A stretch of DNA of 40,726 nucleotides from Archangium lipolyticum (lineage in GTDB: Bacteria > Myxococcota > Myxococcia > Myxococcales > Myxococcaceae). Where the stretch lies: contig NZ_JANKBZ010000055.1 of the NCBI RefSeq assembly GCF_024623785.1, positions 1-40,726 of the forward strand. Direction: 5' to 3'. Shown here piece after piece: positions 33,555-40,726 of this stretch. A program made the position numbers and the translations under genes. The notes under the pieces are model-generated. The model made no database searches and had not been told where the DNA came from. It saw only the letters and a list, made by a program, of their open reading frames with translations. Within the stretch, counting starts at the first letter, position 1. The number at the start of each line of letters is the position of its first letter.

Positions 33555-34271
33555 ATGAGCAAGCTTTCAGCCTACCCCATCACCAGAAAATGGCCGGCCA
33601 GCCATCCCGACCGGATCCAGCTTTATTCGTTGCCGACACCGAACGGTGTGAAGGCATCCATCATGCTCGAAGAGACCGGACTGCCGTACGAACCGCACCT
33701 GGTCAGTTTCGAGACCAATGACCAGATGTCGCCGGAGTTCCTGTCCCTGAACCCGAACAATAAGATCCCCGCCATCATCGACCCCGACGGTCCCGGAGGC
33801 AGGCCGCTGGCGCTGTTCGAGTCCGGCGCCATCCTGATCTACCTGGCGGAGAAGAGCGGCAAATTCATGCCGGACGATCCTGCGGCCCGCTACGAAACCA
33901 TACAGTGGCTGATGTTCCAGATGGGCGGCATCGGGCCGATGTTCGGCCAGCTCGGCTTCTTCCATAAATTCGCCGGCAAGGAATATGAAGACAAGCGTCC
34001 GCGCGACCGCTATGCGGCGGAATCGCGCCGCCTGCTCGGCGTGCTGAACCAGCGGCTGGAAGGACGGCAGTGGGTGATGGGCGACGACTATACGATCGCG
34101 GATATCGCGATTCTGCCCTGGGTACGCAACCTGATCGGCTTCTATGGCGCCGGCGATCTGGTCGGCATCCAGGACTTCCCCAACGTCACGCGCGCGGTCG
34201 ACGCCTTGGTGGCGCGGCCGGCGGTGGCGCGAGGGCTGGAGATTCCGCGGCGGAACCCGCAACCGGCTTAG
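33555..34271 (+). CDS. Glutathione S-transferase (YghU/YfcG-like)
   Basis: This 238-aa soluble enzyme has a thioredoxin-fold N-terminal domain (IQLYSLPTPNGVKASIMLEE) with TPNG in the active-site turn, cis-Pro region NKIPAIIDPDG and the glutathione-binding ESGAILIYLAEK. The C-terminal helical domain follows with MGDDYTIADIAILPWV. It resembles the nu-class disulfide-bond oxidoreductases YghU and YfcG, which use glutathione. ATG 33555 has CCGGAG upstream; the longer upstream frame is rejected. The gene composition is less GC-extreme than its neighbours (AAATGGCCGGC, TATACGATCGC), and the flanking genes are remnants or unrelated. Acquisition from another proteobacterium is likely. I see no operon partner. 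Confidence 0.88.
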   Translation: MSKLSAYPITRKWPASHPDRIQLYSLPTPNGVKASIMLEETGLPYEPHLVSFETNDQMSPEFLSLNPNNKIPAIIDPDGPGGRPLALFESGAILIYLAEKSGKFMPDDPAARYETIQWLMFQMGGIGPMFGQLGFFHKFAGKEYEDKRPRDRYAAESRRLLGVLNQRLEGRQWVMGDDYTIADIAILPWVRNLIGFYGAGDLVGIQDFPNVTRAVDALVARPAVARGLEIPRRNPQPA

Positions 34272-34534
34272 CAGCCGCGCCGGCCTGCCCGCTTCCGGTA
34301 CGGGCGAGGGACACCGGAACGGCGCCCCCGCGCCGCCGCTTGCGCCTACAGGTTGGCCAATAACGCCTGATGGAGAGACGGTGGAGGAGCCGAGGAAGCA
34401 GAGGAGGGCGCGGGTGGGTTGGGCCGGGCTGCTGCGCAGGAGCTTCGCGCTAGAGGTCTCAATGGGGAAAATGCGCCATCTGACAGCGGCGTGTGTCTTC
34501 AGTGACGATGCTTCCCCCATTGGAGAGGTCACCC

Positions 34535-35860
34535 ATGTCATCCAGATGCTCCTCACTCGCTCGTTTCTGGTGGATCGCCGCGTTCCTGACGGGCACCCTG
34601 GGCTGCGTAGACGACGCGCTCCCGCAGCCGCTCGAGCCGCAGCGAGCGGAGCTCGCGGCGAGCAACCTCGTGAGCAATCCCTCCTTCGAGACCGGCACCG
34701 CGGGCTGGGCAAGCTGGCAGGGGACGCTCCTCCGTGAGACCTCGACGGTGGCGCCTGCCGGGAGCTACGTCGCGCGCGTCACGAGGAGCACCGGCACCCT
34801 CTATTCGCTGGATGACTCGCCGGACACGGTGCCGGGCGCCGTCGCGGGAACGATGTATGAGGCCTCCGCCTCGGTTGCGGCCGGCAGCAGCAGCGCCGTC
34901 GGCAAGCCCTTGGTGATTGTGCTCCGCGAGCGGAACACCTCGGGCGCTATCGTGAAAGTCTGGGAGTCCGAGCCCGTGTCCCTGAAGACGGCGTTCCAGA
35001 CGCTCTCGGTCCAGGCCACGGTGCAGCAGACCGGCGACACGCTTGATGTGTACCTCATCCAGGACAATGCCGCCGCGGGTGACGCCTTCCTCGCCGACGC
35101 GGTGAGCCTGCAGAAGGTCTCGACCGAGCCTGTGCTCCTGTGGAGTGACGAGTTCGACGGGCTCGCCGGGAGCCTCCCGAATCCCGCGGTGTGGAATCTC
35201 GAGACCGGCGGCATGTGGGACAATGGCCGGACGCTCCAGCAGTACACCGCGCGCCCGGAGAACTGCCAGCTCGATGGCAACGGGCACCTGCGAATCATTG
35301 CCCGGCGCGAGCGCTACACGGGCGAGGACGGCGTGACCCGGGACTACACCTCCGCGCGCATCCAGACCCAGGGCCTGATGGAGCGCCAGTACGGCTACGT
35401 CGAGGTGAGGCTCAAGGCCCCCACCGGGAAGGGAACGTGGCCCGCGGCGTGGATGATGGGGAGCACGGGAGAGTGGCCGGCGAACGGCGAGTTCGACCTG
35501 TTCGAGGGCGAGGGGGATGCCCCGACGCAGGCACATGGCACCCTGCACGCACCTGGACTCTCGTACGGGTGGGACTCGAACGGGGGTCTGGTCGACATGG
35601 CGCCCGCGAATGTTGGCGATGCCTGGCACACGTTCGGGATGTTCTGGGACTCGACGCGCGTGGAGTGGTACGTCGACCGTGTCAAGCGCATGACGTACAC
35701 GCGGGGCTCCGGCGGGACCTGGGTCTTTGATCAGCCGAACTACGTGCTGCTCAACCTCGCGCTCGGCGACATCGGGGGGGAGCCCTCGGGCACCACGTTC
35801 CCGCAGGTGCTCGAGGTGGACTACGTGCGCTGGTACGCGGGTCCGCCCACCAGTCCCTGA
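34535..35860 (+). CDS. GH16 beta-glucanase lipoprotein with N-terminal carbohydrate-binding module
   Basis: This 441-aa protein starts at ATG 34535 with GGAGAGG upstream. It has a lipoprotein signal ending LTGTLGC (Cys24). Residues about 50-200 resemble a CBM4/9-type module (NLVSNPSFETGTAGWASWQG). Residues about 210-440 are a GH16 jelly-roll domain: LWSDEFDG start, RIQTQGLMERQYGYVEVRLK, and the catalytic EFDLFE (Glu319 nucleophile, Asp321, Glu324 acid/base) in place of the common EIDIME; the end VLEVDYVRWYA is typical. It probably hydrolyses beta-1,3 or mixed-linkage glucans at the cell surface, consistent with scavenging on fungal, algal or plant polysaccharides. A terminator-like hairpin follows downstream. 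Confidence 0.9.
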   Translation: MSSRCSSLARFWWIAAFLTGTLGCVDDALPQPLEPQRAELAASNLVSNPSFETGTAGWASWQGTLLRETSTVAPAGSYVARVTRSTGTLYSLDDSPDTVPGAVAGTMYEASASVAAGSSSAVGKPLVIVLRERNTSGAIVKVWESEPVSLKTAFQTLSVQATVQQTGDTLDVYLIQDNAAAGDAFLADAVSLQKVSTEPVLLWSDEFDGLAGSLPNPAVWNLETGGMWDNGRTLQQYTARPENCQLDGNGHLRIIARRERYTGEDGVTRDYTSARIQTQGLMERQYGYVEVRLKAPTGKGTWPAAWMMGSTGEWPANGEFDLFEGEGDAPTQAHGTLHAPGLSYGWDSNGGLVDMAPANVGDAWHTFGMFWDSTRVEWYVDRVKRMTYTRGSGGTWVFDQPNYVLLNLALGDIGGEPSGTTFPQVLEVDYVRWYAGPPTSP

Positions 35861-35998
35861 GGAGCATAGGACGGATTGAAGGCCTGTTGAGGGAGGAGGA
35901 CAGGTGCTGAGCCTGCCCGCGCTGGCTTGAAGTCCTCATGCCGTCACATCCGCGCCCACCCCGTTCCATCTCAGTGAGTGAGGGGGGAGGAGGGCTGA

Positions 35999-36044
35999 GC
36001 CGGCGAGACTGGGAGGAGCTCGCCGGCCCCGGCCTCCGTTTTTT
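35999..36044 (+). terminator. Probable intrinsic terminator after GH16 gene
   Basis: GCCGGCGAG and CTCGCCGGC form a 9-bp perfect stem with an 11-base loop (35999-36027). A TTTTTT run follows at 36039-36044. The T-run sits about 11 bases past the stem, farther than ideal, so efficiency is uncertain. It is 140 bp after the GH16 stop. Confidence 0.5.
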
Positions 36045-36199
36045 CACCAATCCTGGCCTAGCGACATCCGGTACCCCGATGTGCCGTCGGCTGCTCGGCT
36101 GCCACGGTCCTTCCGTCCCATGCTCATCCTCTTCACGCATCAGGGGGGCCTCATGTCCATCGTCCTAAGGCGATCGCCGCGCTCACGGTCGCCGTACTC

Positions 36200-36979
36200 G
36201 TGATCCTCGCAACCTCTGCGGCCGACGCAGCCGACATCACCAACTGGTTCCTGTCGAAGTTCCCCGGCGCCGACACGTCGCTGGTCCTCGATGCCAACTA
36301 CGACGTCAGCGACACCGTGCTGACGAGCAACAACGTGTGGATCGACGACGACAACGACGGCGTGGGCGACGACAACTACTACTCGGCCCGGATCGGTCTC
36401 ACCAACGCCGAATGGGCGCCGGGAGGATACTTCGAAGCGATCGACGCCTTCACCGACACGACCTGCCGCGACGTTTACGAGCCACTCGACCGCATGGACC
36501 GATGCAGCCAGTTCTCGACGATGCTGCGCTTCAACATCGGCGGCGTGCCGGTGATCGAGACCCCGACGTTCGTGCGCTTCGACCTCAGCGATCCCGTGGT
36601 CAGCGACCAGTACACTGCCCACCCCAATACCGAGGGCTTCTCGTTGCTCATGGGGGGTCAGTTCGGCACGCCGACGACGCTCGCGGACTTCAGGGTCCTG
36701 ATGAGGGCCACGCTGCTCGAGAGCTACGTCGATCACGACTCGGTGAGCGGAGTGATTGCCCCCCGTTGCGGCCAGCACGTCGGTCTCGAGCAATGGCGCC
36801 CGTTCGGGCTCAGCCACACGCCCGACAGCGACGAGACCCTGGCCGGCATGCCGCCGGTGTTCGGGACCGACACCACCGTGCACGACGCGCTCTGGGACTG
36901 GCTCAACGTCGGCGGCGGCGGTCGGCTCGACATCCGCCGTCTGGACCGGGACCTCGGCGCGGCGCTCTCGGGCTGCTGA
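36200..36979 (+). CDS. Exported protein of unknown function, start region probably frameshifted
   Basis: I do not recognise the family. The mature part (from about ADITNWFLSKFPGADTSLV) is acidic, with a DDDNDGVGDDN calcium-loop-like segment, several cysteines and no transmembrane helix. The only in-frame start is GTG 36200, which falls in the middle of an excellent signal peptide: read upstream, the frame gives PKAIAALTVAVLVILATSAA. A good ATG with GGGGGG ribosome-binding site exists at 36153, but it is one base out of frame and stops after 16 codons. A one-base indel between 36153 and 36200 would restore a normal signal peptide. So the gene is either recently broken, mis-sequenced or uses an odd start. 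Low similarity to its neighbours suggests transfer. Function unknown. Confidence 0.6.
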   Translation: MILATSAADAADITNWFLSKFPGADTSLVLDANYDVSDTVLTSNNVWIDDDNDGVGDDNYYSARIGLTNAEWAPGGYFEAIDAFTDTTCRDVYEPLDRMDRCSQFSTMLRFNIGGVPVIETPTFVRFDLSDPVVSDQYTAHPNTEGFSLLMGGQFGTPTTLADFRVLMRATLLESYVDHDSVSGVIAPRCGQHVGLEQWRPFGLSHTPDSDETLAGMPPVFGTDTTVHDALWDWLNVGGGGRLDIRRLDRDLGAALSGC

Positions 36980-37173
36980 CCGGGACCCGATGGGCCCACC
37001 TTACGACGGTGGTGCCCGGATGCGCTCAGCTCACTTGAGCGGAGGCGTGGACACCGGCGCCTGCTCCGCCTCGAGCACCAGCGCCTGCCTCGCCCCTGAG
37101 GGTCTAGACGAAAGCCCCGGACCCCGACAGGAACCGGAGAGTCCGGCGGCGGGGCGGACCACCGCGCGCCCGC

Positions 37174-38610
37174 CTACTCGTAATAGAGTTCCTCTCCGGC
37201 CATCGGCTGCCCTGGGGGCGGGGCTTCGCCCAGGCGCGGCGTGCCTTCCTCCACCGGCAGGTCCAGCTTCTTCCACGCGGTCATCCCGCCGAGCAGGTTG
37301 GACACGCTCTGGAAGCCGTGGCGCAGCAGGAGGCTGGTGGCCAGACCCGACCGCAGGCCGCTGCCACACACCACCGCCACCGGGTCATCCGGGCTCAGCC
37401 CCAGCCCGGGCAGGCGCTCCTCCAACTCGCCCACGTAGGCGTGGCGCGCCCCGGGGATGTGGCCCGACTCGAACTCGGAGATGTCGCGCACGTCCAGCAG
37501 CTGGAAGCGCGCGGAGTGCTCGTGGAGCTCGTTGGGAATCAGGGTGGAGTTGCGTTCGATGGGCAGCCCCGTGGTGCGCCAGGCGCCGAAGCCACCGGCG
37601 AGGACGCCCTCCACCCGGTCGATGCCGACGCGGGCCAGCGAGAGCACCGCCTGCGCGAGGTCCGCTCCCTCGGGCAGCACGAGGAAGACCGGGGTGTCCC
37701 GGTCGGCCACCCAGCCGGCGAAGACGGGCAGCCCCTTCATCCAGATGTTCAGCGAGCCGGGGAGGTGGCCCCCGGCGAAGGCCTCGGGCTCGCGCGTGTC
37801 GATGACGAGCCCGTCCCGCGAGGCCTGCTGGAATTCCCGGGGGGACAGCGGGGGAGCGGTGCGCGGCTCGCGGTCGAGCGGGAAGCCGCCTTGCAGGTTG
37901 AGCTCCGCCATGCGCGAGAAGTAGGGCGGCCGGGGGAGGCGCTCGCGCAGCTTGTGCGCGATGAAGTCCTCGCGGCCGAGGACGAAGACGGGGTTGCGCT
38001 GGCGCTCGATGCCGAGCGTGGTCAACGCCCGGTCGTCGATATGGCCGCCGCACATCGAGCCCGCGCCATGCGCCGGGAAGACGAGCGTCTGGTCTCCCAG
38101 CGGGAGCACCTCGCGGTGCAGCGAGTCGTACAGCCACGCGGCGTTCTCGTAGGTGCGCTCGGGGTCGTGCAGGTCGGTGCGCCCGGTCTCTCCGGCAAGG
38201 AGCGCGTCGCCGGTGAAGATGCCCCAGGCGTGCTGGGGGTGGCTGTCGAGGAAGACGGCCCAGCTGAAGCTCTCGGGGGTATGGCCCGGGGTGTGGAGGG
38301 CGAGCAGGGAGAGGCTGCCGAGTTGGAGCCGCTCGCGCTCGCCCATCTGGAGGTCGGCGTAGCCGGTGATGGGATGCTTGCCCGCGACGATGCGGGCCCC
38401 GGTGAGGCGGGCGAGCGCGGTCGTCCCCAGGACGAAATCCTCCTGCCGGTGCGTCATGAGCACGTAACGCAGGCGCAGGCCCTGTGACTGGAGGACGTCG
38501 AGGTAGACGTCGAGATCGCGCCGCGGATCCACCACGAGCGCGGCGCCGTCGCTGCCGAGCACGTAGGAGACGTGCGCGAGACCGGGTGTCTGGATGGCCT
38601 GGAAGAACAT
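37174..38610 (-). CDS. MBL-fold persulfide-dioxygenase-like protein with two rhodanese domains
   Basis: This 478-aa protein combines an N-terminal metallo-beta-lactamase fold (about 1-245) with two rhodanese domains (about 265-360 and 370-455). In the MBL part the usual THxHxDH box is THRQED: the first His and the Asp remain, the second His is Gln. The later ligands are present (HTPGHTPESF, FTGDALL, FPAHGAGSMCGGH). In ETHE1-type persulfide dioxygenases the single iron uses the first His, the HTPGHT His and the Asp, so the substitution fits that chemistry. The second rhodanese has a Cys active loop (VVCGSGLRSG); the first lacks it. The likely role is oxidation of sulfane sulfur or persulfides, as in CstB-like proteins. 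ATG 38610 follows GGGGAGG. An upstream frame is rejected as non-coding. Confidence 0.85.
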   Translation of the reverse strand: MFFQAIQTPGLAHVSYVLGSDGAALVVDPRRDLDVYLDVLQSQGLRLRYVLMTHRQEDFVLGTTALARLTGARIVAGKHPITGYADLQMGERERLQLGSLSLLALHTPGHTPESFSWAVFLDSHPQHAWGIFTGDALLAGETGRTDLHDPERTYENAAWLYDSLHREVLPLGDQTLVFPAHGAGSMCGGHIDDRALTTLGIERQRNPVFVLGREDFIAHKLRERLPRPPYFSRMAELNLQGGFPLDREPRTAPPLSPREFQQASRDGLVIDTREPEAFAGGHLPGSLNIWMKGLPVFAGWVADRDTPVFLVLPEGADLAQAVLSLARVGIDRVEGVLAGGFGAWRTTGLPIERNSTLIPNELHEHSARFQLLDVRDISEFESGHIPGARHAYVGELEERLPGLGLSPDDPVAVVCGSGLRSGLATSLLLRHGFQSVSNLLGGMTAWKKLDLPVEEGTPRLGEAPPPGQPMAGEELYYE

Positions 38611-38932
38611 GGACGTGGACCTCCCCATCTCAGGGTGGGGTCCACGGTCCTGGGAGGGGAGATGGCCCGGAGCGAGGCCCCCTCTGCCCGCAAGCCCATC
38701 GGGAGCGCGATGGGCCCACGGCGCTCTTGCCCGGATGTTCCCATCAGGGGAAGGGGGGTCCTCCTGACGAGGCCTCCCGTCACTGGCCATCACCTGCACT
38801 CGCGTACAAGGGCAAGGTGGCGTTCCGCTCAGGGGGGCACACGCGAGGACGCCGACGACTTCTTCACCGTCCGGCTCTCGGCCGCCGACAAGGTTTTCGG
38901 CGGCGGAGTCGCTCTTCCGGGGCGGGTCTTGC
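38611..38932. other. Intergenic region between MBL/rhodanese and FAD monooxygenase genes
   Basis: Apart from the ribosome-binding-site hairpin at 38617-38643, I see no gene or clear signal in this 322-bp stretch. Both neighbouring genes read leftwards, so it holds the promoter of the MBL/rhodanese gene and the end of the monooxygenase transcript. Confidence 0.4.
38617..38643 (-). promoter_or_regulatory. Hairpin covering the ribosome-binding site of the MBL/rhodanese gene
   Basis: On the minus strand, GGACCCCA and TGGGG..TCC can pair around CCCTGAGA. The 3' arm contains GGGGAGG, the ribosome-binding site nine bases before ATG 38610. Such a stem could hide the site until opened, suggesting translational control; it may also be chance in GC-rich sequence. 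Confidence 0.35.
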
Positions 38933-40447
38933 TCAAGCCGCTCGAGCCGCGAACACCCCGGCGCGCAGTCCAACCCGCTCCAGGTAGTCGTTCAAGGCCG
39001 CGAGCTCGTGCTGGGTGACCACCGCGCCGACGTAGCCGTCCGGCCGCACCAGCACCCAGTCACCCGGCTCCACCCCGTAAGCCCGCTGGAAATGGCCCTG
39101 GGCATCGACGATGTCACCGCGCGGTCCGACGGCATGGATGTGCAGATGGGGGCGCGGGGGGAGTGCCGAGTCGCGAGCCGTCTCGTAGCCGAGCAACGTC
39201 CAATGGGGACCCTGGAAGAGCTTGAAGAGCCGGGTGGGCAGTCCAGCGCTTCCGAGGACGGGCGCATCCGGTGCGCGCGCTCCCGCCCGGATGCCTTGCG
39301 TGCGTGAGGGGCTCGGCAGGGACAAGGACGAGCCCGGGTAGCCGAGATCCAACTGATGGACCTCGCGGCCCCGCCGCCTGTCGCCCGCCTGGGCTGCCTT
39401 CAGGAGCCTCGTCGAGAGGCCCAGCATCTCCGCGGCGATGGGCCGCCGCTCTTCCTCGTAGGTGTCCAACAGCGTGTCGGGCGCCCCCGCCAGCACGGCC
39501 GCCAGCTTCCAGCCGAGGTTGTACGCGTCCTGCACGCTCGTGTTGAGACCCTGGCCCCCTGTCGGCGGGTGGATGTGGGCCGCATCTCCCGCGAGGAAGA
39601 CGCGGCCGACGCGGTAATGCTCGGCCAGCCGCGCGTTCATGTGGAACGCCGAGGCCCAGGACACCGACCGGATGACGATGTCCTGGCGGCCCGTCCGCCT
39701 CGCGAGCAGCGCCGTCAACCCCTGGGCCGACACGTCGATGTCGCCCTCCAATGCCACGGGACACTGGAGCTGGAACAGGGGAGTCCCTGGCAAGGGGCAG
39801 AGGGAGAGCTGCTCCGGCGTCCCTTCATTCCAGCGGTGCCAGGCATCCGCCGTTACCCCCTCCTGCACCACGTCGGCGACCAGCGCGCGAATACCGAGCG
39901 TCTTGCCCGCGAAGTCGATGTGGAGCGCGTGCCGCACGAAGCTGCGGCCCCCGTCGGTGCCGACCAGGTAGCGCACCCGCAGGGCCTCCTCTCCGGCCAT
40001 CCCGGTCACGTGGGCCGTGACGCCCTCCGCGTCCTGCTCGAAGCCCTTCAGCTCACAGCCCCACTGGGGACGGTGCCCGAGCTCGGCGAGCCGCTCGCGC
40101 AGGACCGTCTCGGTCAGGAATTGCGGCACGAGCAGCGGGCGTTGATGGGGCTCGCTGGGCGTCGGGGCGGGCATGGCCACCCGCTCCTCGTCGTACCCGC
40201 CTTCACGGTAGACACGCTGCGGAGGATAGATTCCCCCCGCCGCGACGAGCCGGTCGAGAACGCCCAGATCCTCGAAGACCTCCTGGCTGCGGGGCTGGAT
40301 GCCTTTGCCGCGGGAGCCCCGGAACGGCTCGGCCATCTTCTCGATGAGGCGGAAGGCCACGCCCCGCCGGGCCAGCTCGATGGCCAGGGTGAGACCCGCC
40401 GCTCCTGCTCCGCAAATCAGCACGTCCGTCGTCACTGGGGATGTCAT
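38933..40447 (-). CDS. FAD-dependent aromatic-ring monooxygenase (PheA/TfdB-type)
   Basis: This 504-aa flavoprotein has the FAD-binding GAGAAGLTLAIELARRG near the N-terminus and the second FAD/NADPH motif GDAAHIHPPTGGQGLNTS. Family segments such as PRSQEVFEDLGVLDRL and QDAYNLGWKLAAVL are also present. It belongs to the group of phenol hydroxylase/TfdB-like and polyketide-tailoring hydroxylases. These insert oxygen into aromatic rings using NAD(P)H. The C-terminal region (about 400-504) resembles the thioredoxin-like dimerisation domain of that group. ATG 40447 has GAGGAACCC upstream. The gene is divergent from a MarR-type regulator with palindromic sites between, so it is probably induced by an aromatic compound or its substrate. 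Confidence 0.88.
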   Translation of the reverse strand: MTSPVTTDVLICGAGAAGLTLAIELARRGVAFRLIEKMAEPFRGSRGKGIQPRSQEVFEDLGVLDRLVAAGGIYPPQRVYREGGYDEERVAMPAPTPSEPHQRPLLVPQFLTETVLRERLAELGHRPQWGCELKGFEQDAEGVTAHVTGMAGEEALRVRYLVGTDGGRSFVRHALHIDFAGKTLGIRALVADVVQEGVTADAWHRWNEGTPEQLSLCPLPGTPLFQLQCPVALEGDIDVSAQGLTALLARRTGRQDIVIRSVSWASAFHMNARLAEHYRVGRVFLAGDAAHIHPPTGGQGLNTSVQDAYNLGWKLAAVLAGAPDTLLDTYEEERRPIAAEMLGLSTRLLKAAQAGDRRRGREVHQLDLGYPGSSLSLPSPSRTQGIRAGARAPDAPVLGSAGLPTRLFKLFQGPHWTLLGYETARDSALPPRPHLHIHAVGPRGDIVDAQGHFQRAYGVEPGDWVLVRPDGYVGAVVTQHELAALNDYLERVGLRAGVFAARAA

Positions 40448-40462
40448 GGGTTCCTCAATGGG

Positions 40463-40524
40463 TGTATGATGCACATAACTGGGAGGAAGGAATGACGTCA
40501 AGAAGAAATGTGCAAAGTGCACAT
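40463..40524. promoter_or_regulatory. Probable MarR operator sites
   Basis: A perfect palindrome ATGTGCA-AAG-TGCACAT (40508-40524) lies within the first codons of the MarR gene. A second, imperfect site with the same half TGCACATA (40470-40477) lies between the two divergent starts. The shared half-sites are 48 bp apart. They are well placed for autorepression and for repression of the monooxygenase gene. Confidence 0.6.
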
Positions 40525-40726
40525 ATTGGCTCCAAGATGCGGGAGCTCCACATGGCGCTGCTGGACATCGTCAGCGCCATGAACCGGCCGCAGCGGGACG
40601 AGGCCATGGTCAAGGCCGCGGGGATCGCGCTCGACCGGGCCCTGTTCCCCCTGCTGGTGGGCATCGAGCGCTTGGGTCCCATCGGGGTCGTGGAGCTGGC
40701 GGACCGCGCCGGGCGCGACTACACGA
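40492..40726 (+). CDS. MarR-family transcriptional regulator (truncated by window end)
   Basis: Only the first 78 codons are in the window. ATG 40492 has GGGAGGAAGG just upstream. The visible part has a helical N-terminus (SKMRELHMALLDIVSAMNRP), then DRALFPLLVGIERLGPIGVV and ELADRAGRDYT, which is the start of a MarR winged helix-turn-helix. Such regulators usually repress a divergent enzyme gene and release on binding an aromatic ligand. The divergent FAD monooxygenase and the palindromes with TGCACAT half-sites fit that scheme. The gene continues beyond 40726, so completeness cannot be judged. Confidence 0.85.
   Translation, partial: MTSRRNVQSAHIGSKMRELHMALLDIVSAMNRPQRDEAMVKAAGIALDRALFPLLVGIERLGPIGVVELADRAGRDYT

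Overview
The window looks like chromosomal DNA of a fruiting myxobacterium, probably of the Cystobacterineae (Archangium/Cystobacter-like). The grounds are very high GC content, a sigma factor resembling the Myxococcales-specific gmx1 family translationally coupled to a zinc-finger/Ser-Thr kinase/TPR receptor, a second multidomain Ser/Thr kinase, an NtrC-type two-component pair, many secreted hydrolases and several lipoproteins. Taxonomy is inferred from gene content only.

Layout. 0-6.6 kb: a short-chain dehydrogenase 3' remnant, a LolA-like periplasmic protein, a SUV3-type RNA helicase, a DTW-domain tRNA-modifying enzyme, and a copper-related group (Cys-rich exported protein, multicopper oxidase lipoprotein, 55-aa membrane protein). 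6.6-17.7 kb: two kinase modules flank a three-gene minus-strand cluster (13.1 to 9.26 kb). That cluster encodes a LysM/C39-like peptidase/SLT transglycosylase fusion, a CHAP amidase and a proline-rich protein of unknown function. None has a recognisable signal peptide. A diverged 75-bp intergenic element lies beside each kinase gene. 17.7-23.1 kb: ADP-ribosylglycohydrolase, arginyl-tRNA synthetase, an RhtA-like exporter and an ankyrin/bactofilin-like protein.

23.2-27.6 kb is a rearranged segment. An ABC transporter operon has collapsed by an internal deletion. Beyond its promoter region lie two foreign-looking genes (an alpha/beta hydrolase with TPR and a Tat-exported erythromycin-esterase-like protein). 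The roughly 165-bp ABC promoter region is duplicated, so the esterase start codon sits just behind a copy of the ABC ribosome-binding site. 27.6-30.4 kb: coupled histidine kinase and sigma-54 response regulator. 30.5-32.5 kb: a 641-aa leaderless protein with Ala/Arg repeats and a Cys-His-Asp pattern. 32.8-33.3 kb: LysR and CHAT remnants. 33.5-37 kb: a foreign-looking glutathione S-transferase, a GH16 glucanase lipoprotein, and an unknown exported protein with an out-of-frame start. 37.2-40.7 kb: a persulfide-dioxygenase-like MBL/rhodanese protein and a FAD monooxygenase divergent from a MarR regulator (cut by the window end), with palindromic sites between and inside them.

The strongest candidate for an undescribed system is the leaderless peptidoglycan-hydrolase cluster between the two kinase modules, possibly with the similarly built protein at 30.5 kb. 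The picture is that of a predatory lytic or effector set, but export and function are inference. The window also holds at least five truncated gene remnants, which marks it as an actively rearranging accessory region.
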